Assembly: GCA_030447245.1 (NCBI GenBank)
Contig: JAUJPG010000036.1
Span: 1 to 43,500 of the forward strand
Reading direction: 5' to 3'
Length of the DNA stretch: 43,500 bases
DNA from: Chloroflexota bacterium
GTDB taxonomy: Bacteria; Chloroflexota; UBA6077; JACCZL01
Shown here: piece after piece, positions 37,093 through 43,500 of the stretch
Numbering within the stretch: the stretch's first letter is position 1
Layout of the letters: each line of letters begins with the position of its first letter
Translations under genes and position numbers: made by a program
The notes under the pieces: generated by a model
What the model was told of the DNA's origin: nothing
Databases searched by the model: none
Seen by the model: only the letters and a program-made list of their open reading frames with translations

Positions 37093-39263
37093 TCGACCGT
37101 CCCGACAGCCAGCCCTTCGAGCCGATCACGCGCAAGCGCTTCACGGTCGAGCAGGCCCAGGAGCTCTGGGTCCGCACGGCACGGCGGTTCCGCGGCAGTC
37201 GCGCCCGTATCCGTGACGCGCGGCAACTGCAGCAGGGTGCGCTGACGATCCAGCGTGAGGATTGGGTGCCCGAGCGGCCGACCGATATCGATCCGCTGAT
37301 GTCGCTGCACCCGTGGCGCAAGACGCTGCCGCTGAACCTGACTAGCCTGCTCGCTAAGTCGGAGCCGGAGTTCAAGCGTGCCCGCGACTCGGGGTCCGAG
37401 ACGGCCAACAAGCGCGCCGAGAAAACCGAGCAGGCGTTGCGCGAGGCGTTCGCCCAGCTCGTCGACTGGGAGGAGTGGGTCGGCAAGTCGGTCGAGGATG
37501 CCGAGTGGGCGCTCGTCGGCTACCCGTCGGCGGCCGACTTCTGGCAGCAGCCGGACTTCTCAGAGGTGATCGACGAGTCGAAGGTCGCCGTGCCGACCGA
37601 GGAGCGCGACGACTACGACCAGGGCGACGACGGCAAGCTCCGTCGGCCACGCAAGGCGTACTGGCGCGACCGCAAGGGCCGCGCGCCCGAGGATGAGGGC
37701 TACGAGAAGCGCGACGAGTCCAAGACGCGCGATGCCTACGACGGGGCCGTAAAGGATCACAGGGCAAGAACACTGCCGTTCGTGCTGCGCCTGGTGCCGG
37801 CCAACGACTGCGCGCCGATCATGGTCCGCGGCCGCGGCCGTGAGCGGTTCCGCTGTGCCGGCCTGGTCGTTCGCTCGCTGTACGAGGAAGACGACCTGCA
37901 TAAGCAGAACTACCGCTGGGAGAAGGACACCAAGGCGGCGCTGATCCCCCGCGGCTGGGACTCGAACGTCGACGGCGACCCCTACGGCAACCGCTCGGCA
38001 TCGTCGGTCTGGCTGTACGAGTTCTTCCTCGAGGATGACGACGGGCCGTTCTACGCCACCTGTGTCGGGATGCGCGACACCTGGCAGATTCGCCGGCGCG
38101 ATGACGGCACCGAGGAGCAGGTCGAGGCCGTGATCGACCTGGGCGCCGAGGGCATCCGCTCGCTGATGGTGCACTACGTCTACGGACTCAGGAGCGCGGC
38201 AGACGAGCCCGACGACCGCGGCGTGCCGTTCCTCGACCCGTTCCTCCACAGCATCCTGAACATCGAGGCGCACAAGACGGCGATCAACAGGGTCGCGTGG
38301 AAGCGCGGCTTCAGCAAGACGGTGATCTCACCCGACCCGAGCGTACCCGAGGCGGCGTACCTCGACGGCCAGGGCAACCTGAAGCAGCCGGACATCGACC
38401 CACACGCCGATCTGGTGTTGCTGCCGCCGGGCACGTTCGGGATGCTTGCGCCGGAGCAGGCCAGCCCGGACATCTGGCGGCTGATCGACCTCGAGCAGCA
38501 GGCGGTGCTCGGCAACACGGTCGACCCGACCGTCATGGGCCGCGGCCCTTCCGCCGACCAGAGCGGCCACTCCAAGGCGCTGTCCGAGCGGTTCGCCGAG
38601 ACGTCCTACGGCATGATCCGCGAGGGACTGCGCCGTGCCAAGGAGGTCGCCGGCGCCTGGATCCTCGAGATGGCGTGCGCCTTCGAGCGGACGCACGGCG
38701 TTCGGGTGCCGGTCTATGGCACAGAAGAGGTGCCGCCCGAGGAGGGTGGCGGGCGGCGTGACGTGATCCTGGAGTTCCGCGAGGACTGGATCGGCGACAA
38801 CTACAGCGTCAGCGCCGAGTATCCGCAGGTTGGCAACCTGGCCGAGGTCGAGCAGGAGCGCGTGCTGTGGAAGGAGGGCGCCAGCACGCTCGAGGACGTG
38901 CTCGAAAAGCGCGGCAAGACCAACCCTTGGGCCGAGAAGATCAAGATCGCGGCGGACAGGTGGGAGCAAAGCCCGCTCGGCATCCTGCGCTGGGACGCGC
39001 TCGCCGCCCGCGCCCGTGGCGACGAGGAAGAGGCGCAGCGGCTCGAGCTCCAGGCTGAGGGCCTGCTGACCGAAGCCGGCATGCCGACCGCGGCGCAGGC
39101 GACCGATGGCGAGATGATGGCCGCGGCCCAGCCGGCCGAACCAGCCAACGCCGGCATGCCGCTGCCGAGCGGCGCGAGCGTGCGGTCTGGCGTGATCGGC
39201 GGCCAGCGTGAGACGGGGCCGATGATGCAGGACGCGCAGGCCGTGGCGCAGGCGGGGCCGTAA
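37089..39263 (+). CDS. portal protein
   Basis: 724 residues from GTG 37089, a size close to P22-type portals. The N-terminal half has RFRGSRARIRDARQLQQGAL and a conserved-looking WRKTLPLNLTSLLAKSEPEF, then a charged insert. The middle (PFLDPFLHSILNIEAHKTAI) and the stem-like region before ALSERFAETSYGMIREGLRR are typical of portals. The C-terminal 150 residues are Ala/Glu-rich. Location directly after terminase supports the call. The dodecameric ring is the DNA channel of the head. Confidence 0.85.
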   Translation: MIDRPDSQPFEPITRKRFTVEQAQELWVRTARRFRGSRARIRDARQLQQGALTIQREDWVPERPTDIDPLMSLHPWRKTLPLNLTSLLAKSEPEFKRARDSGSETANKRAEKTEQALREAFAQLVDWEEWVGKSVEDAEWALVGYPSAADFWQQPDFSEVIDESKVAVPTEERDDYDQGDDGKLRRPRKAYWRDRKGRAPEDEGYEKRDESKTRDAYDGAVKDHRARTLPFVLRLVPANDCAPIMVRGRGRERFRCAGLVVRSLYEEDDLHKQNYRWEKDTKAALIPRGWDSNVDGDPYGNRSASSVWLYEFFLEDDDGPFYATCVGMRDTWQIRRRDDGTEEQVEAVIDLGAEGIRSLMVHYVYGLRSAADEPDDRGVPFLDPFLHSILNIEAHKTAINRVAWKRGFSKTVISPDPSVPEAAYLDGQGNLKQPDIDPHADLVLLPPGTFGMLAPEQASPDIWRLIDLEQQAVLGNTVDPTVMGRGPSADQSGHSKALSERFAETSYGMIREGLRRAKEVAGAWILEMACAFERTHGVRVPVYGTEEVPPEEGGGRRDVILEFREDWIGDNYSVSAEYPQVGNLAEVEQERVLWKEGASTLEDVLEKRGKTNPWAEKIKIAADRWEQSPLGILRWDALAARARGDEEEAQRLELQAEGLLTEAGMPTAAQATDGEMMAAAQPAEPANAGMPLPSGASVRSGVIGGQRETGPMMQDAQAVAQAGP

Positions 39264-39454
39264 TGGCAGATCGGACGAAGCGCCCGCCTCTGCATCAAAG
39301 CCTATACACGCTAGACCTCGGTGTGCTGAACCGCTACTACGTTGGACATGGCAAGGACTATCACCTGACTATCGCGGCGCTGATCCGCGAAGTCGAGGAC
39401 TTGCGCGCCCGGGTCGAGGTGCTGGAGTGGGAGCGCGGTGATGGCCCGCACTGA
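39263..39454 (+). CDS. small coiled-coil protein
   Basis: 63 residues starting on the last base of the portal gene: HQSLYTLDLGVLNRYYVGHG then LTIAALIREVEDLRARVEVL, a short helix with heptad spacing. It overlaps the next gene by 17 bases. Function unknown. Confidence 0.55.
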   Translation: MADRTKRPPLHQSLYTLDLGVLNRYYVGHGKDYHLTIAALIREVEDLRARVEVLEWERGDGPH

Positions 39455-39935
39455 GCAATCGTACGACGACGCCGTAGCCGCCGAGATCAACCGCCGCCTT
39501 GGCACTGGTCCGAAGGCCGTCGCAGCCACGCTCGGCGCGCCGGGCCGGACCGTCATGCTGTCCGACGCCGAGCTTGTCGAGCGCTGGAACCTGCGCGACC
39601 CGGCTGTGGGACCCGAGCACTTGCAGCAGCTCGTCTCGGAGATCGTCGCCCAGGGTCAGCAGGAGCAATGGACGCCGACGAGGCTGGAGGCCGAGACGAA
39701 GGCGGCCATCACCGACGCGCTGTACCCATTCAGGCGGCCTTGCTATACGCAGGGCCGTAGTGATGTGGGAGAGCAAGTGAAAGAGGCGCAGCGCATCGCG
39801 CGCCTGGCGCAACAGGCGCAGGGGCCTACCCAGGACGCGAATCTGGGCGCGATGGTCGCTCCGGTGGCACCGGACACCCTGCCGCCAGTCGCGGGCGCCG
39901 AGATGCCAATGCCGGAGAGTGAGGTGATGCCATGA
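39438..39935 (+). CDS. small virion-region protein, unknown
   Basis: 165 residues from GTG 39438 (ATG 39441 also possible). AEINRRLGTGPKAVAATLGA, an LSDAELVERWNLRDPAVG motif and a Gln-rich helix (EHLQQLVSEIVAQGQQEQW). The C-terminus is Pro/Met-rich. No known domain. Probably associated with portal or internal proteins. Confidence 0.55.
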   Translation: MMARTEQSYDDAVAAEINRRLGTGPKAVAATLGAPGRTVMLSDAELVERWNLRDPAVGPEHLQQLVSEIVAQGQQEQWTPTRLEAETKAAITDALYPFRRPCYTQGRSDVGEQVKEAQRIARLAQQAQGPTQDANLGAMVAPVAPDTLPPVAGAEMPMPESEVMP

Positions 39936-41317
39936 CCGACGTCCTGGACCCGATCGGGAGGGGCACCGAGGACAGGGCTAGGTTCTTCACGCGCGAGCTC
40001 GAGTCGCGCGAGAAGATGGGCCGTGCCGAGATTTCAGCGCGGATGAAGATGGCCGGCATGTCCGCCAGTGCGACCAGGGCGGGCATCAAGTCGCAGGCGA
40101 AGATCGAGAAGGAGAAGATCAAGCTCGCCCGTCAGGAATTGGAGCGCGTCGGCATCCCACAGGCGGAATCGCAGATATGGGCGCGCCAGAAGCAAGTCGA
40201 GCTGGCCGAGGCATCGCTCGAGCTCGACCGCTTCCAATTCAACGAGCAGCACAGGCTTGGCCGCGACCGATTCGACTTCGAGCGCCAGCAGTGGGTGGAC
40301 CAGAATCGCCAGTTCGACCAGAAGCTCGGCTTCGAGCGTGAGCGATTCGAGAAAGAGTACGGACTCGAGGAGCGGAAACTCGCGCAGCAGGAGTCGCAAT
40401 TCGGCCGTGAGTTGGGGTTCCGTGAGAAGGAGCTGACACAGCAGGAGGCGCAATTTGCGCGCCAACTCGCTCAGGAGGAGTCACAATTCGGCCGTGAGCT
40501 GAGCGCCCGCGAGTCGGAGCTCGTGCGCCGGCTGGCCCATGAGGAATCACAACTCGGGCGCCAACTGACCCAGCAGGAAGCGGAATTTGCACGGCGTCTT
40601 GCTCAAGAGGAATCGCAATTCGGGCGTGAGCTAACGTTTCGAGAGACGGAGCTCGTACGTCGGCTGGCCCAGGAAGAGTCGCAGTTCGGGCGCGAGCTCG
40701 GATTCCGTGAGAAGGAGCTTGGACAGCGCACTGGCCTCGAAGAGCAGCGGATCGGCCTCGAGGCGGTCGGCATGGCGTCCAAGATGGGCGGACCCGGTGA
40801 CTGGGCCGACTACCTGGACTTCAGCGCGGGCGTCAACGCGCCCGGCTCACAGGTGCCGGTGTTCGTGCAGCGCCTGATGGGCGGCCAGGCCGCTTCCGCC
40901 TTCGGCGCCACGCGGAGCGATGCACCGCCGGCCCGTACGCTCGGCCAGGTTGGCGGCGACATCGCTGGTGGCAAGCGGGGCTACATACCGCCCGGACAGG
41001 TTGGCGGCGGCGGCGCTGGCGAGATCAGACACCACTCGAACCCAGACGCCCAGAAGGCGGCCGCTGCCGTCGTCAAGGCGATGCCGCCGAGCGGAACCCC
41101 GGGCTGGAACGCGCGCGACGTTGCCGTCCTGGACGCGATCGACGCGCTGTACAAGTCACCGCACCAGATGGCGCCCGGCTCCTACGAAGGCATGAGCGAC
41201 GACCAGCGCGCGTTCCTGGCCGGCGGCGCCCGCAAGCGCGGCCACTCGCAAAACACGTTCAACACGCTGTATCGCAATAGCCGCATCTACCAAGGCAGCC
41301 CGAGCGGGACGGCCTGA
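39932..41317 (+). CDS. virion coiled-coil protein with 14-residue repeats
   Basis: 461 residues. Residues 40-265 are a continuous charged coiled coil; about residues 145-265 are tandem 14-residue units of the type LAQEESQFGRELxF / REKELTQQEAQFAR. The C-terminal 190 residues form a Gly-rich linker and a globular part (NARDVAVLDAIDALYKSPHQ; MSDDQRAFLAGGARKRGHS). Rod-like internal core or tail protein. No enzymatic motif. Confidence 0.65.
   Translation: MTDVLDPIGRGTEDRARFFTRELESREKMGRAEISARMKMAGMSASATRAGIKSQAKIEKEKIKLARQELERVGIPQAESQIWARQKQVELAEASLELDRFQFNEQHRLGRDRFDFERQQWVDQNRQFDQKLGFERERFEKEYGLEERKLAQQESQFGRELGFREKELTQQEAQFARQLAQEESQFGRELSARESELVRRLAHEESQLGRQLTQQEAEFARRLAQEESQFGRELTFRETELVRRLAQEESQFGRELGFREKELGQRTGLEEQRIGLEAVGMASKMGGPGDWADYLDFSAGVNAPGSQVPVFVQRLMGGQAASAFGATRSDAPPARTLGQVGGDIAGGKRGYIPPGQVGGGGAGEIRHHSNPDAQKAAAAVVKAMPPSGTPGWNARDVAVLDAIDALYKSPHQMAPGSYEGMSDDQRAFLAGGARKRGHSQNTFNTLYRNSRIYQGSPSGTA
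40375..40725 (+). repeat. tandem imperfect 42-bp repeats encoding heptads
   Basis: About eight imperfect 42-bp units, each with a GAGTCGCAATTCGGCCGTGA-like stretch (for example near 40390, 40480 and 40610). They encode the 14-residue repeat of the coiled-coil protein. Copies differ mostly at third positions, so the array is old or under protein-level selection. Confidence 0.8.
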
Positions 41318-41556
41318 TGGACCCTGAGCGGTTGGCCGAGATCAAGACCTTCCTGGACAGTCCGTCGGCCATTGGGGTGTCGGCGCAACACCTCACGACG
41401 TCGTATGCCCACAACTATGCTTGGGAGCTCGTGGCCGAGGTGGAGCGGCTGCAAGGCTTGCTGCACGATGTGGTCCGCGACTGGCGTCAGGAGCGCGGGC
41501 ACGGCCTTGACCCGCTGTCAGATCGCGCCCGCGAAGCGTTTGGAGAGTTCAGCTAG
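41317..41556 (+). CDS. small protein of unknown function
   Basis: 79 residues starting on the stop of the coiled-coil gene. MDPERLAEIKTFLDSPSAIG and AHNYAWELVAEVERLQGLLH form two helices; the C-terminus has LDPLSDRAREAFGEFS. Its TAG shares a base with the GTG of the next gene. Confidence 0.55.
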   Translation: MDPERLAEIKTFLDSPSAIGVSAQHLTTSYAHNYAWELVAEVERLQGLLHDVVRDWRQERGHGLDPLSDRAREAFGEFS

Positions 41557-43500
41557 TGCCCTCCCGCTGGCCGGTCGAGCTGCACCGCGAGTCTGAGGGC
41601 CTCCGCTTCCGCTCAACCACGCGCGAGCTGCTCCAGGGGCTGAACGACGAGATGGCCGCGACGATGGAGGCGGCCGCGCAGACCTCGCCGCTCAGCGCCG
41701 TCACCGAGCAGGCGCGGCCGTCTGCCGAGCCGATGGACGTGCCGTCGTTCGAGCTGCCCGAGCCTGAGTCGTTCACCTCGCGCTGGACGACGCCCGAGCA
41801 GCAGATGGCCGAGCAGCCGAACCAGCAACCCGCGCCCATGCCCGTGACGCAGCCGACGCCGACCGAGACATTCGCGCCGCTGCCGACGCCCACGCCGTCG
41901 GTGGACACGTCTTCGCCCGCCGAGGCGGGAGCCGCGGCGTTCGAGCTACCGAAAGCAGAGGACTTCACCCGACTGTGGGAGCCCGAGAAGCAGCCCGAGC
42001 AGCGGCCGATCCCGCTCGGCCGCGACGACGAGCAGCCGATCACGCTCAGCAGCCCGACCGATGACAGCAGCGACGGCGGCGCGCGGACGCCCGGCCCGGC
42101 AACGACCGAGGGGCTGGAGCCGATCAGTAATAAGTCGCCGCAGGACTTCATCCGCACCGCGCTGCCGTGGGCGCGTGCTGCCGAGGCGGCTACGGGCATC
42201 AAGGCGTCGGCCATCGTTGCCCAGGCGGCGCTGGAGTCCAACTACGGGCGCAACATGCCGGCACCCGGCAACTACTTCGGCATCAAGGCGGTCGGCGGAC
42301 AGGCATCCGTGTCGACGCCGACCTACGAGATCGAGAACGGCGTGCGGGTCAACCAGAACGCCAACTTCGCGGTCGGCACCACGGCCAACCCGATGGAGAT
42401 GCTGCCGCAGTTCCTGGCCGAGAACAAGCGATATCGCGAGGCCGGCGTGTTCGAGCCTGGCATCTCGGGCGAGGAGCAGACGCGGCGGCTGCACGCTGCC
42501 GGCTATGCCACCGAGCCGAACGCGGCCAACAACGTCAACCGCGTGCAGGCCGAGGTCAAGGCGTTCGAGGCGCAGAACCCGACCGCTGCACCCGCACCCA
42601 CTGCCGCCTCGTCGACGCAGCGGGCGTCGGAGGTACGCGCCGCGTCGGGCGAGCTGTCCGGCATCACGCCGCCGCAGTTCGGGCTTGGGGATGCTGACGC
42701 CGAGGCGATCTGCGGGCCGGTGCTGATGATGGCCTTTGCCAAGGCGAACGGACGCAACCCAAGCATCGCGGAGGCCAAGGCGCTCGCCGCGCAGCATGGC
42801 GGCTGGACGTCCGCGCAGGGCATGGGCGGGCCGGTCAAGACCGTCGAGGCGCTCAAGGCGATGGGCGTGCCAGCCACGTACCAGCCTGGTGCCATTGACG
42901 TCGAGCGCATCCGGCGCGAGACGGCCAACGGTAACCCGGTTGGCATCAACACCAGCGGCCACTACTACGTCGTTGAGGGCGTCGACGAGCAGGGGCGGCT
43001 CGACCTCGGCAACTCGGCCAAGGCGCTCAAAGCGTCGGGCGGGCGCCAGTGGTTCCGCCCCGAGGAGATCCCGGGCCTCGGCATGGGCGCGCCGACGGGT
43101 GCGATCTACAAGGACTCACCGTCGAGCCCCACTCCGTCAGTCGCCGTGCAGGAAACCGGGATGCAGCCGCTGTCCGTGCTCAACTACGGCAGTGCCCAGG
43201 ACGAGCAGCTCACTATCGCGCAAGAAGAGCCAGCACGGCCGACACGGCCCGGTGTCGACGCGCAGGGCGTCGGCCCGGTCCAGCCCGGCGAGTTCACCGA
43301 CGTATTCGCCGGCCCTGCCGCGGCGATCAGCAGCCCACCCTGCCCCCCACCCTGGGCGGCGGGGTGTCATACACCGCCCGCCCCCCCCGGGGCACCCCCC
43401 ACCCCCCACCACAAACCCCCGGCCGCGCCAACCCCCCGGCTGTGCAACCCCCCAACCCTAGGACGTGGGCCCGTTCCCCTCCCCCCCCGGAGACAGAGAT
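41556..43500 (+). CDS. large internal virion protein: glucosaminidase and C39-like peptidase (3' partial)
   Basis: Starts at GTG 41556 and stays open to the window end (648 codons visible). Residues 1-190 are Pro/Glu/Thr-rich with two related modules (FELPEPESFTSRW; FELPKAEDFTRLW). Residues about 193-345 are a FlgJ/GH73-type glucosaminidase: ASAIVAQAALESNYGRN with Glu227 as acid, NYFGIKAVGG. Residues about 380-500 are C39-like: EAICGPVLMMAF with Cys386, NTSGHYYVVEG with His469, LDLGNS with Asp483. Virion-borne peptidoglycan hydrolase for DNA entry, probably the N-terminal end of a very large protein. After about 43330 the sequence is unreliable. Confidence 0.8.
   Translation, partial: MPSRWPVELHRESEGLRFRSTTRELLQGLNDEMAATMEAAAQTSPLSAVTEQARPSAEPMDVPSFELPEPESFTSRWTTPEQQMAEQPNQQPAPMPVTQPTPTETFAPLPTPTPSVDTSSPAEAGAAAFELPKAEDFTRLWEPEKQPEQRPIPLGRDDEQPITLSSPTDDSSDGGARTPGPATTEGLEPISNKSPQDFIRTALPWARAAEAATGIKASAIVAQAALESNYGRNMPAPGNYFGIKAVGGQASVSTPTYEIENGVRVNQNANFAVGTTANPMEMLPQFLAENKRYREAGVFEPGISGEEQTRRLHAAGYATEPNAANNVNRVQAEVKAFEAQNPTAAPAPTAASSTQRASEVRAASGELSGITPPQFGLGDADAEAICGPVLMMAFAKANGRNPSIAEAKALAAQHGGWTSAQGMGGPVKTVEALKAMGVPATYQPGAIDVERIRRETANGNPVGINTSGHYYVVEGVDEQGRLDLGNSAKALKASGGRQWFRPEEIPGLGMGAPTGAIYKDSPSSPTPSVAVQETGMQPLSVLNYGSAQDEQLTIAQEEPARPTRPGVDAQGVGPVQPGEFTDVFAGPAAAISSPPCPPPWAAGCHTPPAPPGAPPTPHHKPPAAPTPRLCNPPTLGRGPVPLPPRRQR
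43330..43500. other. low-complexity C-homopolymer end, probably unreliable sequence
   Basis: From about 43330 the base composition changes abruptly to runs of C (up to nine) with short A/T breaks and a TGTCATACACC fragment; codon structure and amino-acid composition of the gene break down into Pro/His/Thr strings. Nothing like it exists elsewhere in the window. This looks like degraded read ends or artefact at a contig edge and not biological sequence. Confidence 0.65.

Noticed and set aside
41946..42962. Minus-strand frame of 338 codons
   Set aside because: Antisense to the glucosaminidase/peptidase domains, which have intact catalytic motifs.
1..43500. CRISPR arrays, rRNA, tRNA genes and IS elements
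   Set aside because: None recognised by eye: no regular 24-40-bp spaced repeats, no conserved rRNA or tRNA arms, no transposase. A dedicated tRNA scan would be decisive.

Overview
The window is almost entirely the genome of a temperate, tailed, probably podovirus-like phage or prophage with high GC content. Genes are tightly packed and joined by ATGA/GTGA overlaps, and many start with GTG. Several promoters put their predicted +1 on or beside a start codon, so the host probably tolerates leaderless mRNAs. A GC-rich lineage such as Chloroflexota or Actinomycetota would fit, but nothing here fixes the host. The morphology call rests on a 724-residue portal, a beta-rich 679-residue nozzle-like protein, large internal virion proteins (LPD38-like protein, glucosaminidase/peptidase protein) and the absence of a tape measure, tail tube or sheath.

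The layout reads as a circular map opened inside the internal-virion-protein genes. Positions 34.6-43.5 kb hold the packaging and entry module: small and large terminase, a stand-alone RNA polymerase alpha-CTD-like protein, portal, a repeat-rich coiled-coil protein, and a large glucosaminidase/C39-like peptidase that runs off the right edge. The left edge (1-2.3 kb) begins inside another very large virion protein. Then come internal and fibre-like proteins (2.5-7.5 kb), a Com-like zinc protein, a promoter/terminator leader, scaffold and major capsid (7.8-9.7 kb), head, neck and nozzle proteins (9.7-14 kb), a His-rich tail-collar protein and fibre proteins (14-15.7 kb). The lysis region follows: membrane and holin-like proteins, a papain-like peptidase, an HNH protein, small zinc proteins, a glycoside hydrolase and a frame-disrupted amidase (16-21.8 kb).

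The region 21.8-25 kb is regulatory. It contains a divergent promoter with two 22-bp operator-like repeats, small genes, an attP-like site, a tyrosine integrase, an XRE repressor, and an immunity region with overlapping divergent promoters and GTGAC-N5-GTCAC operators. A Cro-like gene then opens a rightward early operon (25-34.5 kb). It carries an HTH protein, a C5 cytosine methyltransferase, small membrane proteins, an SSB-like protein ending in EDELPF, a CHC2-TOPRIM-helicase primase, an iteron/hairpin/alternating-purine-pyrimidine block that looks like an origin, a PD-(D/E)XK nuclease, a metallopeptidase-like protein, an OmpR-type winged-helix protein and a VRR-NUC protein.

The most interesting signals are: (i) the origin-like block at 30.70-30.90 kb; (ii) two promoter-then-terminator leaders of about 60-70 nt, sharing initial transcribed sequence, placed before the capsid and terminase modules; (iii) a phage alpha-CTD-like protein together with a receiver-less OmpR-type protein; (iv) the repeated promoter decamer GTGCTACACT, found at the repressor, at an antisense-oriented secreted-protein gene and elsewhere. 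Frame breaks at 21.2, 21.6 and 34.45 kb and a C-homopolymer-rich last ~170 bases mean some disruptions may be assembly or sequencing errors.
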